A stretch of 64,000 bases of DNA from Proteus vulgaris (GTDB taxonomy: Bacteria > Pseudomonadota > Gammaproteobacteria > Enterobacterales > Enterobacteriaceae), in assembly GCA_901472505.1 (NCBI GenBank), contig LR590468.1:3633501-3697500 (forward strand), read 5' to 3'. Below the pieces are notes generated by a model. That model was not told the origin of the DNA. It searched no databases and saw only the letters and a program-made list of their open reading frames with translations. Positions 1 to 8,661 of this stretch are shown piece by piece. The translations under genes were made by a program, and so were the position numbers. Position 1 is the first letter of the stretch. Each line of letters starts with the position of its first letter.

Positions 1-67
1 AGAGAATACTTTATAGAAATGAAATCATTATTTTTATGAAAAATAAACACTTATTTCATTAGAATAA

Positions 68-325
68 TTAACTTTTCTGTTGTGAGAGCCATTGCTCAAA
101 ATCGAGATGTGTTTTTGTTTTTTGTATACTTAATGGCGTTAATACATAGTAATGAACAGGGGCAATTTGGATGGTAGGAAATAAAATCTCTAATGCCTCA
201 TGACTTATCTCATTTGATAAAATGGAAATTGGGCCAAATCGAACGCCAATGTCGTTAAGTTTATCAAAAACATCACTTAATTCTTGTGCCAATGTTAATG
301 CATAGAGGGGAAACTCAACGTAAAT
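68..325 (-). pseudogene. Remnant of a LysR-type (GcvA-like) regulator
   Basis: The minus-strand frame ends with a typical LysR C-terminus: an Ala-Leu-Glu stretch, a Phe-Pro pair, a Tyr-Tyr-Val-Leu segment and a closing Phe-x-x-Trp-Leu, as in GcvA-like effector domains. Just before it lies a segment resembling the end of the LysR DNA-binding domain (LTLAQELSDVFDKL). The roughly 170 residues that should separate the two are missing, as are the first 50 or so. This is what remains after a large internal deletion plus loss of the 5' end. No start codon with a ribosome site is visible, and the further upstream part of the frame (to 406) does not look like LysR. It cannot encode a working regulator. 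Confidence 0.6.
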
Positions 326-1030
326 CTTGTTTGTTAAATATTGTTGAAAAAAAATCCATCTTTTAAAAAGATGGATTAAATAGATCCCAGTGTTGAATAA
401 TGACAATGTACATTAATAATCTACTGGTCTTATTAAAAGAAATCAATCAATGCTAATCTTAATTATTAAAAAGTAATATAAAAATACAAAATAGAAGTAT
501 TTATTTATTTTTCGTCAGTAAATATCTTTCGAACCTTTATAGTAATTAGTGAAAAAATAAATTGATATATTTATAAAACTATTTGTCAAAAATTCTATTT
601 GGGTGTTTTTTTATTTGTTTTTTTTTGATAAACTGCAGTCGATTTATAATTAATAATTCCAAATAAAATCTTTATTTTCATAGCCATATTACCCAACAAA
701 TGTTGGGTATTTTTTTATATTCATCATTTTATAGAAATATCATTGAATAAATTAAATTATTTATATCGTTGAAGATTTGTGATTTTAATCACTCTATTTT
801 AATGGTTTTTTTATATAAGATAATTATCTAAGTTTAATATCAAGCCTCAATGGTATAAATAAAGTTTGCTTTATATCTTGGTGCATTGATTGCGCTTTTT
901 ATTTAGTATAATTAATACCTTAATATTGTTATTAATTATATAAGGCATCAAGTTTTCTATAGGGTTTTAATTTTATTAAAACTATTTTTATATTTAATTA
1001 GATTAATACAATCAAAATAAAAGGTGTTTT
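326..1030. other. Long AT-rich intergenic region
   Basis: No supported gene. The stretch is very AT-rich with many T and A runs and holds one clear factor-independent terminator (691-717) with no gene just before it. The last 100 bases carry the leader and probable promoter of the Ail-like gene. Confidence 0.5.
691..717 (+). terminator. Orphan Rho-independent terminator
   Basis: Perfect 7-bp stem ACCCAAC / GTTGGGT with an AAAT loop, followed by ATTTTTTTAT. No open reading frame ends upstream on the plus strand, so it may terminate a small RNA or be left from a deleted gene. Confidence 0.7.
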
Positions 1031-1600
1031 ATGTTTAAAAAAATAGTTATCGGATGCTTATGTTCTTCATGCCTTTTTTTTAGCGTGAATGTTATGGCAA
1101 CTAATGAGCAGACGATCTCCCTAGGGTATAGTCAAGCTAAGATAGAAGGTATTAAACTCAATGGGGTTAATCTTAATTATCATTATGAACTGAGTAATAA
1201 TTGGGGGATAGTTGGTTCTTTCACATGGATGAAAGGCGATAAATATTATGCCGAAGAACAAGATAACGATGGATTCACTTCTTCTGCAAAGACAGATGTT
1301 AACTACGTTTCGTTATTAGCCGGACCAAGTTATCGTATTAATAATTTTGCAAATTTATATGGATTAGCGGGTATTGCTAAAACTAAATTAAACAATCGAG
1401 ACTATGGAACTGATGATGGTTATATAGAAAGTAGCTATTACAAATACAAATCAACAGGTATAGCTTGGGGGGCGGGTATACAATTAAATCCTATAAATAA
1501 CTTAGCTATAAATATTGGGTATGAAGGAACTAAATTTAGCAATAATGAGTTAAATTCCAAAATTCATGGTTTTAATGTTGGTGTTGGTTATCGTTTTTAA
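1031..1600 (+). CDS. Ail/OmpX/PagC-family outer membrane protein
   Basis: A 189-residue precursor with a Sec signal peptide (basic start, hydrophobic core, cleavage after VMA near residue 23). The rest has alternating aromatic and polar residues and ends in Y-R-F, the C-terminal aromatic signature read by the BAM complex. Size and layout fit the eight-stranded Ail/Lom/OmpX barrels of the outer membrane. Characterised members act in adhesion, serum resistance or envelope stress; which applies here cannot be told. An AAGGTG ribosome site precedes the ATG. It is monocistronic: relics and long AT-rich spacers lie on both sides. Confidence 0.85.
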   Translation: MFKKIVIGCLCSSCLFFSVNVMATNEQTISLGYSQAKIEGIKLNGVNLNYHYELSNNWGIVGSFTWMKGDKYYAEEQDNDGFTSSAKTDVNYVSLLAGPSYRINNFANLYGLAGIAKTKLNNRDYGTDDGYIESSYYKYKSTGIAWGAGIQLNPINNLAINIGYEGTKFSNNELNSKIHGFNVGVGYRF

Positions 1601-1616
1601 AATAGATAACAGAGCG

Positions 1617-1823
1617 CCAGCAAATTCTTACTATAGCTATCACTTTATTAAATATGCACTGCCTATAACAATTAGTGATTCGGTATGGTTAGGTACGGGG
1701 TGCATTATTTTACCTAGCGTAACTATTAGTGATAATTGTGTTATTGGTGCGGGCAATGTAGTAACAAAACCAATTCCAGCTAATTGTGTTGCTGTTGGTA
1801 ATCCCTGTCGTGTAGTAAGATAA
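1617..1823 (+). pseudogene. C-terminal remnant of a LacA/Maa-type hexapeptide acetyltransferase
   Basis: The frame encodes three to four left-handed beta-helix turns (PITISDSVWLGTGCIILPSV, then VTISDNCVIGAGNVVTK) and ends in a GNPCRVVR-like C-terminus, the signature of maltose/galactoside O-acetyltransferases. Only about 65 of the usual 180-200 residues remain. The acceptor-binding N-terminal part and the catalytic His region are gone. The frame has a formal start inside the preceding ail-like gene, but nothing upstream of about 1617 resembles the family. I read it as a truncated, non-functional relic. Confidence 0.7.
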
Positions 1824-1890
1824 GACAAATCAGTGATAAAGACAAAACCGACACAGAAAGAAGGTTGAAACTTTAATGACTAAAACTCAA

Positions 1891-1911
1891 GGCTCAATAG
1901 CTTATTGAGCC
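1891..1911. terminator. Bidirectional hairpin between convergent units
   Basis: Perfect 9-bp stem GGCTCAATA / TATTGAGCC with a 3-base loop, 12 bases from the stop codon of the minus-strand acetyltransferase gene. T-richness after the stem is weak on both strands, so termination is likely but not certain. Confidence 0.45.
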
Positions 1912-1922
1912 TTATGATTAAG

Positions 1923-2690
1923 TTACTCTTTAATAAAACTTAAATAGTTAAAGAGTGATTTAAAACCAAACTTACGGTATAGCGCCAAACCATCTGCCGA
2001 AGCATCTAAGAAACAACGCTCGACACCTTGCTCACGGCAAAACTCTAAAACATGTTTAATCAAATGAGTAGCATAACCATTGCCTTGATAAGCAACATCT
2101 GTCCCAATATCATCAAAACGTGCTAATTTATCATGTAACGTCAGCGTTAATGACGATACGGGCTGGCCTTCAACTAACAGAGCATAATGGAAAATAGTCG
2201 CACCATTATCTAATGCTTTTTGGTGATAACGAATATATTCATTAACAATCGTATCATCGCTATCATCTCCCACAGGAAACGCTGTTTTTAACGGATGTGC
2301 CCATTGTTCGAGGTTATGATTGGTGAGAATAATATCGCATGGATTATTTCGATAAGAAGGGTAAACTGCTTCTGACAACGTTAAATACATGGCTGTTGTC
2401 ATACCGTCACCGGTATAACCTGCATTTTTTATAATTTCTTCAAACTCAGGCAATAATGATTCAGGTAAAATCAAAATATGGCCTTTTTTCTGTGAAGAAA
2501 AAAGGGTGCTTGCTTGCTGGAACGCGCCTTCTGTTGCACCTTGACGTAAATAAATAAAGTTAAAAATTGGCGCATCCATAGGTGTCATAAAACAATGGGT
2601 ATGATCACCAATGCGAATATTATTTTCACAAATTTCTGACCAAAAGGCTTTTTCTACTATTTTAAATTCTTTATACAGTTGTGCATCCAT
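1923..2690 (-). CDS. GNAT-family N-acetyltransferase
   Basis: A 255-residue cytosolic protein. The last 110 residues form a GNAT domain: motif A reads DVAYQGNGYATHLIKHVLE (the Q-x-x-G-x-G/A acetyl-CoA pyrophosphate loop), followed by a motif-B-like ALYRKFGF segment near the end. The N-terminal half is family-specific and not otherwise recognised. It should transfer an acetyl group from acetyl-CoA to an unknown amine. It stands alone between relics; the hairpin at 1891-1911 probably ends its transcript. The start has only a weak purine-rich ribosome site (AGAGAACC). Confidence 0.8.
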   Translation of the reverse strand: MDAQLYKEFKIVEKAFWSEICENNIRIGDHTHCFMTPMDAPIFNFIYLRQGATEGAFQQASTLFSSQKKGHILILPESLLPEFEEIIKNAGYTGDGMTTAMYLTLSEAVYPSYRNNPCDIILTNHNLEQWAHPLKTAFPVGDDSDDTIVNEYIRYHQKALDNGATIFHYALLVEGQPVSSLTLTLHDKLARFDDIGTDVAYQGNGYATHLIKHVLEFCREQGVERCFLDASADGLALYRKFGFKSLFNYLSFIKE

Positions 2691-2752
2691 AATGGTTCTC
2701 TAGCTAAATCGTGATAAGCGATAAGGAGTTAATAGAGGATCCGCTTTTTCGT

Positions 2753-3055
2753 AAATCAGTGCTTGTGCATAACTAACTTACACAATAAAGGTGACAACGT
2801 CACGGTGATATGCATAGTAACAAGATATAATCCTTGGTAAGGAGAGTTTTCTCCAATAATGGGTGTTTCATCTTTAGGCATGAGTTTTTCACCAACAGCA
2901 ACCAGTTTAATCGTTAGTTTACCTGTTTACGTAAAATTATCATAAAAAGTCGCTTGTGCATGGCATACAATGTGCTCAGGGTGACGTTCATCACTATTAT
3001 CAATGTAATCTTCAGCCGCAATAATCTCATTTTGAGCAAAGTGACGTAACTCCAT
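2753..3055 (-). pseudogene. Unrecognised coding relic with an in-frame stop
   Basis: Read on the minus strand from an ATG at 3055, the frame gives a soluble-looking polypeptide (MELRHFAQNEIIAAEDYID and onwards). It stops at TAA 2929-2927 and then continues in the same frame without further stops to about 2753 (KLVAVGEKLMPKDETPIIGE). Codon use resembles neighbouring genes. I do not recognise the family. The simplest reading is a gene of about 100 codons inactivated by one nonsense codon and possibly truncated at both ends. Confidence 0.35.
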
Positions 3056-3599
3056 TTCTGGCGTTGAGATAGTATAGCGTTTCTACTTTTTTATGCTTAA
3101 ATGTAAAAAACAGCACAGAATAATGGTTTAGAGAAAAGTAATCTTATTTATCATCTCACTTTTTATGCTAATACATTCAATGATATATTTATAAAAATCA
3201 TTATTTTTCATAAGTATAGTAGCTATTCTTACTTCTATTTTGACAACATCTAACAGATATAGATCACAAAAAGAATAAAATCCCATAACACAAAACAAAC
3301 AATAGGGTTTTAGCTCTGATGTTCATCGTTTTTATGGTCTATAAAACCATTATTGTTTTTTATTTTGAATTTTATTACTGTATAAATTTTAATTTCAGCA
3401 TCATACTATAACGCAAGTTTAAACTAGATTTTCACTCTAAAAACAATCACCAAAATAGACTTATAAACTACTTTTTATTAATAAAAGTAGTTTAATTGAC
3501 TTATCTTTAAGTTATATGGAGATTATTGTTTTACAAAAAAATTATTATAGATATGATGACTTATATATTCAGTATGTTATTTTTTGAAAAAGGCGTCGT
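3056..3599. other. Intergenic region upstream of leuE
   Basis: No supported gene. It includes an inverted repeat around 3469-3491 (CTACTTTT / AAAAGTAG) and T-rich tracts. The ribosome site of leuE (AAGGCG) lies at the right edge. Confidence 0.4.
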
Positions 3600-4247
3600 A
3601 TGTTAGAAAGTTTCGGTATTTCAAATATTTGGACATACCTTTTAGGCGTTATTTTTATTACTTTAGTACCAGGTCCAAATTCGATTTTCGTCCTTACTTC
3701 CAGTGCGAAGCATGGTGTAAAAGGGGGGTATAAAGCCGCTCTTGGTGTTTTTACGGGTGATGCATTATTAATTTTTTTGGCATTTTTGGGGGTTGCTTCA
3801 TTAGTCAAGACTTCACCCGTCTTTTTTATTGTCATTAAATATGCTGGTGCTCTTTATTTAACCTACTTAGGATTAAAAACGTTATATGCAACGTTCCAAA
3901 AGAAAAAAGAGACCTCAGAACAAGTATCAGAAGTAACAGTAAAAGCAAAAGAGGGTCTTTATGTTAAGGCGCTATTTTTGAGTATGCTTAACCCTAAAAT
4001 GATCATTTTTTATGTTTCTTTCTTTATTCAATTTATCGATCCTAAATATGAAAATGCGGGTGTTCCATTTTTTGTGTTAGGTGCAATTTTAGAAACATGT
4101 AGCATGATTTATTTATCAATTCTTATTTTTGGCGGAGTGGCTATTACGAATAAAGTAAAACATAACAAACGATTAGCTTCATTATCAAATAGTTGTATAG
4201 GTGCTGTGTTCTTACTTTTTGGTGCCAAACTTGCATTAACCGCTTAA
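3600..4247 (+). CDS. leuE: Leucine efflux protein LeuE (LysE/RhtB family)
   Basis: A 215-residue inner-membrane exporter with about six hydrophobic helices. It follows E. coli LeuE along its whole length: the N-terminal WTYLLGVIFITLVPGPNSIF with the family's PGPN motif, GGYKAALGVFTGDALL, and NPKMIIFYVSFFIQFID. LeuE exports leucine and some other hydrophobic amino acids or analogues. A good ribosome site (AAAAAGGCG) precedes the ATG and a strong terminator follows, so it is a single-gene unit. E. coli leuE is under Lrp control; no Lrp site can be asserted here. Confidence 0.9.
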   Translation: MLESFGISNIWTYLLGVIFITLVPGPNSIFVLTSSAKHGVKGGYKAALGVFTGDALLIFLAFLGVASLVKTSPVFFIVIKYAGALYLTYLGLKTLYATFQKKKETSEQVSEVTVKAKEGLYVKALFLSMLNPKMIIFYVSFFIQFIDPKYENAGVPFFVLGAILETCSMIYLSILIFGGVAITNKVKHNKRLASLSNSCIGAVFLLFGAKLALTA

Positions 4248-4271
4248 AAAATTAACAGCTTAACAAGTAAA

Positions 4272-4300
4272 AAAGGTTACTTTAAAGTGACCTTTTTTGC
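4272..4300 (+). terminator. Terminator of leuE
   Basis: Stem AAAGGTTACTTT / AAAGTGACCTTT (one mismatch) running into a T6 tract, 25 bases after the leuE stop codon. Confidence 0.8.
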
Positions 4301-4727
4301 TGTATATGCAGTAAAAATAAAAGCAGATACAGTAAAACTCATTGATTTTTTCATAAACCTAAAGTTGCTAATTTGTTTTTAAATTTAAAGTGATATTTTT
4401 CATATTGAACCATAACGTTTAATACTGATGGTGATTGATTAAAATAAACATTAATAAAACCTATAAATTATAGGTAATTATTTAACTTATATTTTTTTAT
4501 ACATTTATATTTTTTATCATGCAATAAATAAGTATTTCTCTGTGAATTTAACAAGTTAAGAATAGTTATTAACTTTATTATTAACGACTTTTGCTTGCGG
4601 TATTGATATATAAATAATATTTATTTTATGAGAGCTAAATAACGGGAAAAGCAAGAAATGGAGTGCATAGTATCTCTATATTCACGTTATACTAACTTTA
4701 ATGTTTCCAGTTTATCTGAGTGAATTT
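4301..4727. other. AT-rich spacer upstream of the glycosylase gene
   Basis: No gene seen. Very AT-rich, with no obvious inverted repeat apart from short palindromes. It should hold the promoter of the alkylation-repair genes. Confidence 0.4.
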
Positions 4728-5348
4728 ATGTACTTCCAGTATGGTGAAAAAGAAATAAACATCTTAAAGCAACGTGATAAGCGGTTAGCTGCACTCATTG
4801 AAAGAATGGGTAACATTAAGCGTCCACTTACCCCTGATTTATTTACAGCATTAGTTAAAAATATTATTGAACAACAAATTTCTGTTTCTGCTGCCATAAC
4901 GGTACATCAACGGTTATTGAACTTATGCGAAGGCATCTATACTCCAGAACGTATTGCTATATTAACTGAACAAGAAATTCAGCAATGTGGTATGACAATG
5001 CGAAAAGCGGGTTACATTATTGGCATTGCAAATTCAGTCATTTCTGGTCAATTAGATTTAAATAAAATCCCCAGCATGCAGGATAAAGAGGTTATTGATA
5101 CTTTGATTCAGTTAAAAGGCATCGGTATTTGGACTGCTGAAATGTTATTAATTTCATCGCTTAACCGACCAGATATTTTAAGTTGGGGGGATTTGGCCAT
5201 TCAACGAGGAATAATGCGTCTGTATCATCATAAAACGTTAGATAAAGCGCGCTTTGAGCGCTACCGTAAACGATATTCACCTTATGGTTCTACAGCATCG
5301 CTTTATTTATGGGCATTATCTAAAGAGCCTGAGATTATTGCGCAATAA
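4728..5348 (+). CDS. DNA-3-methyladenine glycosylase II (AlkA/Mag-type, HhH-GPD)
   Basis: About 206 residues from the preferred ATG at 4728 (GAG-containing ribosome site; an earlier in-frame ATG at 4701 has none). The helix-hairpin-helix motif is LKGIGIWTAEMLL and the GPD loop carries the expected catalytic Asp in LSWGDLAIQRG. The enzyme removes alkylated purines from DNA as the first step of base-excision repair. It lacks the N-terminal domain of E. coli AlkA, so it is closer in size to the short Mag-type enzymes. It lies 65 bases upstream of an Ada-like gene on the same strand, consistent with a joint alkylation-damage response. Confidence 0.85.
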   Translation: MYFQYGEKEINILKQRDKRLAALIERMGNIKRPLTPDLFTALVKNIIEQQISVSAAITVHQRLLNLCEGIYTPERIAILTEQEIQQCGMTMRKAGYIIGIANSVISGQLDLNKIPSMQDKEVIDTLIQLKGIGIWTAEMLLISSLNRPDILSWGDLAIQRGIMRLYHHKTLDKARFERYRKRYSPYGSTASLYLWALSKEPEIIAQ

Positions 5349-5413
5349 ACGGAGTTCTTTATTTATTATGACTGCCGATAATAACCATAATCCCGTATTA
5401 AAGGACTGTCATA

Positions 5414-6262
5414 ATGGAAAGTAAGCGTAACCAACTTATTGAGCAAGCCTGTCGTTTTATCGAAAAAAATAACGGTGATGTTTCGCTAGCTCGTATTGCT
5501 GAACATGTTATGGCAAGCCCATATCATTTTCATCGTCTCTTTAAATCAATTATGGGTATTACTCCAAAAGATTATGCCAATGCCTATCGCCAAAAATTAA
5601 TAAAAAAAGCGTTGGCAGAAGATGGCAGTATTACAGAGGCAATTTATCAGTCAGGTTTTAATGCTAATAGCCGTTTTTATGAAAATGCAACCGCAATATT
5701 AGGAATGACACCAACGAATTGGCGTAATGGAGGTAAGAATATTGCTATCTTTTTTGCGATTGCGTTGTGTTCTTTAGGTAATATTCTTGTGGCTCAAAGT
5801 GAAAAAGGGATTTGCGCTATTATGTTAGGGGATGACGCTGAACAGTTATTGGAAGATTTACAAAAACAATTTCCTCTTGCTGAATTAATTGGTGCAAATA
5901 AAGAGTTTGAACAAATAATAGCGCAAGTCATCGGTTTTATTGAATTGCCTAAACAACCTTTATCTTTGCCTCTTGATATTCAAGGCACTGTTTTTCAACA
6001 AAAAGTGTGGCAAGCGTTATTAGAAATCCCTTTTGGTAGTACAATGACTTATCAAGAAATTGCCAATAAAATAGGTTCACCTAAAGCCTATCGTGCAGTA
6101 GCAAATGCCTGTGCGGCCAATAAGCTTGCCGTAGCGATCCCTTGTCATCGTGTTATTCGTCAAAATGGTGAATTATCAGGTTATCGTTGGGGTATCGAGC
6201 GTAAAGCGAAATTACTTCAAACCGAAGCATCAAATAATAAGACAATTGGCAAAAACACATAA
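5414..6262 (+). CDS. Short Ada: AraC DNA-binding domain fused to O6-alkylguanine methyltransferase
   Basis: A 282-residue fusion. Residues 1-105 are an AraC-type double helix-turn-helix (HFHRLFKSIMGITPKDY...). Residues about 115-270 are the Ada C-terminal/Ogt methyltransferase with acceptor Cys244 in the invariant PCHRV motif and the downstream GYRWGIERK motif. It transfers methyl groups from O6-methylguanine or O4-methylthymine irreversibly onto itself. The zinc-binding N-Ada domain that accepts methylphosphotriester groups and switches E. coli Ada into an activator is absent, so its regulation must differ or be lost. AAGGAC ribosome site; shares orientation with the upstream glycosylase. 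Confidence 0.85.
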   Translation: MESKRNQLIEQACRFIEKNNGDVSLARIAEHVMASPYHFHRLFKSIMGITPKDYANAYRQKLIKKALAEDGSITEAIYQSGFNANSRFYENATAILGMTPTNWRNGGKNIAIFFAIALCSLGNILVAQSEKGICAIMLGDDAEQLLEDLQKQFPLAELIGANKEFEQIIAQVIGFIELPKQPLSLPLDIQGTVFQQKVWQALLEIPFGSTMTYQEIANKIGSPKAYRAVANACAANKLAVAIPCHRVIRQNGELSGYRWGIERKAKLLQTEASNNKTIGKNT

Positions 6263-6322
6263 AAGATAAATAAGGCGTGATAAGATACTTAACAAATTAT
6301 CAATTTATTCGTGAGTAATACG

Positions 6323-6643
6323 ATGTCGTCAATTCCTACAGAAATTACTTTTTTTGAACGTTTAATACCTTCCATTCTTAAAGAAATCAAAGTCATTACT
6401 ATCAGAGATGAAAGTGAAAGCCATTATAAACCAGGAAGCATTGTTGAATTATTTGCTAATGAACATCGTACTCATTATGGGAAATTGAAAATTATAGCGG
6501 TATCGCCTTTACGTTATGAGGATATCAATGAGTATCACGCGCAGCAGGAAGGTATGACACTTCCAGTGTTGAAAGCACTTATCAAAGATATTTATCCAAC
6601 AACCCAGTCTTTATATCTTATTGAATATGAGTTAGTAAAATAA
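6323..6643 (+). CDS. yqfB: N4-acetylcytidine amidohydrolase YqfB (ASCH domain)
   Basis: About 106 residues matching E. coli YqfB, an ASCH-fold enzyme that hydrolyses N4-acetylcytidine. The conserved core ITIRDESESH is present, with the Lys and Thr of KVITIRD, as is the acidic HAQQEGMT segment that supplies the catalytic Glu. The ATG at 6323 is preferred because GTGAG sits at ribosome-site distance; the GTG at 6311 lacks one. It follows the Ada-like gene by 60 bases on the same strand and ends at a bidirectional terminator, so it may belong to that unit. Confidence 0.88.
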   Translation: MSSIPTEITFFERLIPSILKEIKVITIRDESESHYKPGSIVELFANEHRTHYGKLKIIAVSPLRYEDINEYHAQQEGMTLPVLKALIKDIYPTTQSLYLIEYELVK

Positions 6644-6652
6644 GAACAAATA

Positions 6653-6680
6653 AAAAAGGATCACGGTGTGATCCTTTTTG
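6653..6680. terminator. Bidirectional terminator between yqfB and the ABC-F gene
   Basis: Stem AAAAAGGATCAC / GTGATCCTTTTT with a GGT loop. It is flanked by an A run on one side and a T run on the other, so it can end both convergent transcripts. Confidence 0.85.
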
Positions 6681-6702
6681 TTTAAACATAATTTTATCTA
6701 TT

Positions 6703-8436
6703 TTAAATTAATTTAAGTGCTTGCTTTAGCTGGCTAATCTCTAATTTCCATTGAGTTTGCAAAGCCGGTTTTTGATGGTTAGTTTTACGCGCTAAATCAG
6801 CGTTTAATTTCTCTTCTAACTCAATTAACTTCAAGAGTTTTTCATCATCATGTGAGGCTAATGGTGTTGATGAGATATTCTGCAAATTATCTGCCGACTG
6901 AACTTTAGATATTTCCTCAGCTGAAATAAACTGGTAAATCGCTTCAATATCATGATGCTCTGTTAAAACACCATGATGAATATACCAAAACCGATTACAG
7001 CTATTTTCAATCAATTCTCTATCATGACTAACCAATAGTACCCCTCCGGGGAATTGACTGATCTGTTCAGCTAATGCTTTTTTACCTTCCATATCAATAT
7101 GGTTAGTGGGTTCATCTAGCATAAGAAAAGAATACTTAGCCAAACTCAGTCCAACAAACAATAAGCGAGCGCGTTCACCGCCACTTAGCGTGCTTACTTT
7201 TTGTCTATGACGTGCATAAACAAAGCCTGCGTTAATCAATGCCATTTTGCGTTGTTCATCTGTTAATGAAGCAAACGGTTTTAATGCATCAGAAAGGGTA
7301 TCATTATCAATTAATTGCGCAATATTTTGATCGTAATAACCCAGTTCAACGCGAGGATGCAATCTTATTTCACTTTGTTTATGTGTTTTAACTGAACTAT
7401 GTGACCAGATCATCTTTAGTAGTGATGATTTTCCGCTTCCATTAGCACCGATTATTGCCACTCGATCACCACTTTTAATACGCTGATTTTTGACAGTATA
7501 TAAAGCTGGGGCATTTTCAGCAGGAATAACCGACAATTGGTTTAATTCACAAAGTTTATCCGCGCGTAATAACGTTCCTGAGAACTGTAATACCCATTGA
7601 TTTCCTGCAGTGATTCCGGCTTGTTCATCTTTTAAACGAACAATATGTTTTTCCATCTGTTTCGCTTTACGAGATAAATTCTCGTTGTCATAAACGTGCC
7701 CCCATATGGCGAGTTGTTTCGCACTTTGGGTAATTCTATCTATCTCTTTTTGTTGAGCATCATGACGATGTTGCGCACTGATATCTTGTTCTTCTTGTGC
7801 AACTCTAGCTTGAGAGCAGGGCAAACGAAAAATAGATAGCGACTTATCACGAATGATCCATGTACAATTCGTCACGTTGTCTAATAACGTATTATCATGC
7901 GAAACCAAGATAAAACTGCCACGCCACTGTTGAAGAAATGCTTCCAACCATAAAATAGTCGGTAAATCGAGATGGTTACTCGGCTCATCAAGCAATAATA
8001 GATCAGGCTTAATAATTAAGGCTCTCGCTAATAATAAACGCGTATGTTGGCCACCACTTAATTGTGCAACACGTAGATCTTTTTCATTAAACGTAAAACC
8101 CATTTCACTGAATAGTAACTCTGCGCGCCAGCCTTCAGATAATCGGTATTCTTCAGGAAGTTTATGAAGTATAGCATCCATTAATGTCATTGACTGTAGC
8201 GCTTGTGGCAGGTGCTGTTCTATATAGGCCATTACAATATGATTAGCAATAGAAATAACACCCTCAGTTGGTGTTAATTGGTGTGATAAAAGTTTTAATA
8301 ATGTACTTTTGCCACAACCGTTATGGCCAATTAAACCAATTTTTTCACCTTTGATTAGGGCTAAAGAAATATCATTTAGTAATAAACCGAGGTTATTATG
8401 AAAAGATAGATTTTGTGTAGATAATAATGTGCTCAT
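6703..8436 (-). CDS. ABC-F family ATPase
   Basis: A 577-residue soluble protein with two ABC ATPase domains and no membrane segment: Walker A GHNGCGKST (about residue 37) and GANGSGKSS (about 330), signatures LSGGQHTRLLLARAL and LSGGERARLLF, Walker B LLLLDEPSNHLD and FLMLDEPTNHID. A charged linker lies between the domains and a Lys/Glu-rich tail follows. ABC-F proteins act on the ribosome, as translation factors or as antibiotic-resistance proteins that clear drugs from the exit tunnel. It is a divergent member, clearly distinct from the ybiT copy at 23.5 kb. Weak ribosome site (GAGTAAG). It is preceded by a leader peptide and hairpins, described separately. Confidence 0.85.
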   Translation of the reverse strand: MSTLLSTQNLSFHNNLGLLLNDISLALIKGEKIGLIGHNGCGKSTLLKLLSHQLTPTEGVISIANHIVMAYIEQHLPQALQSMTLMDAILHKLPEEYRLSEGWRAELLFSEMGFTFNEKDLRVAQLSGGQHTRLLLARALIIKPDLLLLDEPSNHLDLPTILWLEAFLQQWRGSFILVSHDNTLLDNVTNCTWIIRDKSLSIFRLPCSQARVAQEEQDISAQHRHDAQQKEIDRITQSAKQLAIWGHVYDNENLSRKAKQMEKHIVRLKDEQAGITAGNQWVLQFSGTLLRADKLCELNQLSVIPAENAPALYTVKNQRIKSGDRVAIIGANGSGKSSLLKMIWSHSSVKTHKQSEIRLHPRVELGYYDQNIAQLIDNDTLSDALKPFASLTDEQRKMALINAGFVYARHRQKVSTLSGGERARLLFVGLSLAKYSFLMLDEPTNHIDMEGKKALAEQISQFPGGVLLVSHDRELIENSCNRFWYIHHGVLTEHHDIEAIYQFISAEEISKVQSADNLQNISSTPLASHDDEKLLKLIELEEKLNADLARKTNHQKPALQTQWKLEISQLKQALKLI

Positions 8437-8453
8437 AGCTTACTCATATTTTA

Positions 8454-8492
8454 GGCGTAATAACGCCCTGGGGTAATATCTCGCGATAACCC
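8454..8492 (-). promoter_or_regulatory. Hairpins just upstream of the ABC-F start codon
   Basis: A 5-bp stem GGCGT / ACGCC (8454-8467) lies 18 bases before the ATG. Next to it is a longer imperfect repeat whose arms are GGGTAATA and TAACCC (8470-8492). They could mask or present the weak ribosome site depending on upstream folding. Folding is judged by eye. Confidence 0.4.
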
Positions 8493-8523
8493 TGTAAGCT
8501 GAGGAGAGGTCGTAGTTAACGTC

Positions 8524-8566
8524 GCTCAGGCAGGTTAACGCAGTAAAATACTGTGAAAGCCTGAGC
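8524..8566 (-). promoter_or_regulatory. Stem-loop overlapping the 3' end of the leader ORF
   Basis: Perfect 8-bp inverted repeat GCTCAGGC (8524-8531) and GCCTGAGC (8559-8566). It encloses a nested CAGTA / TACTG hairpin (8541-8553). One arm lies inside the leader ORF and the other just after its stop, so a ribosome near the end of the ORF would prevent the stem from forming. This is the classic arrangement for translation-dependent attenuation. Confidence 0.5.
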
Positions 8567-8618
8567 TATGGCGATTACCAAAGAAGTGTGAGTATTCAAT
8601 AAGATCACACAAAAGCAT
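8535..8618 (-). CDS. Leader peptide of the ABC-F gene (27 codons)
   Basis: A short ORF starting ATG CTT TTG TGT and ending TAA. The product begins MLLCDLIEYSHFF and ends GFHSILLR. It is preceded at ideal distance (6 bases) by a perfect AGGAGG Shine-Dalgarno (complement at 8625-8630), the strongest ribosome site in the neighbourhood. It ends 98 bases before the ABC-F start and lies in a structured 5' region. Short uORFs ahead of ABC-F and erm genes elsewhere stall ribosomes in the presence of tunnel-binding antibiotics and so induce the downstream gene. That role here is inferred from layout only; I do not recognise the peptide. Confidence 0.6.
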   Translation of the reverse strand: MLLCDLIEYSHFFGNRHSSGFHSILLR

Positions 8619-8661
8619 AATTAGCCTCCTTTTCTAAGTTTAAATGTTAATCGGTGAGCTG

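Noticed and set aside
1566..1616. Start of the 85-codon plus-strand frame running from inside the ail-like gene
   Set aside because: The first 17 codons overlap the beta-barrel gene and have no similarity to acetyltransferases; only the part from about 1617 is a relic.
3569..3835. Minus-strand open frame overlapping leuE
   Set aside because: Shadow of leuE in another frame, no ribosome site and no family resemblance.
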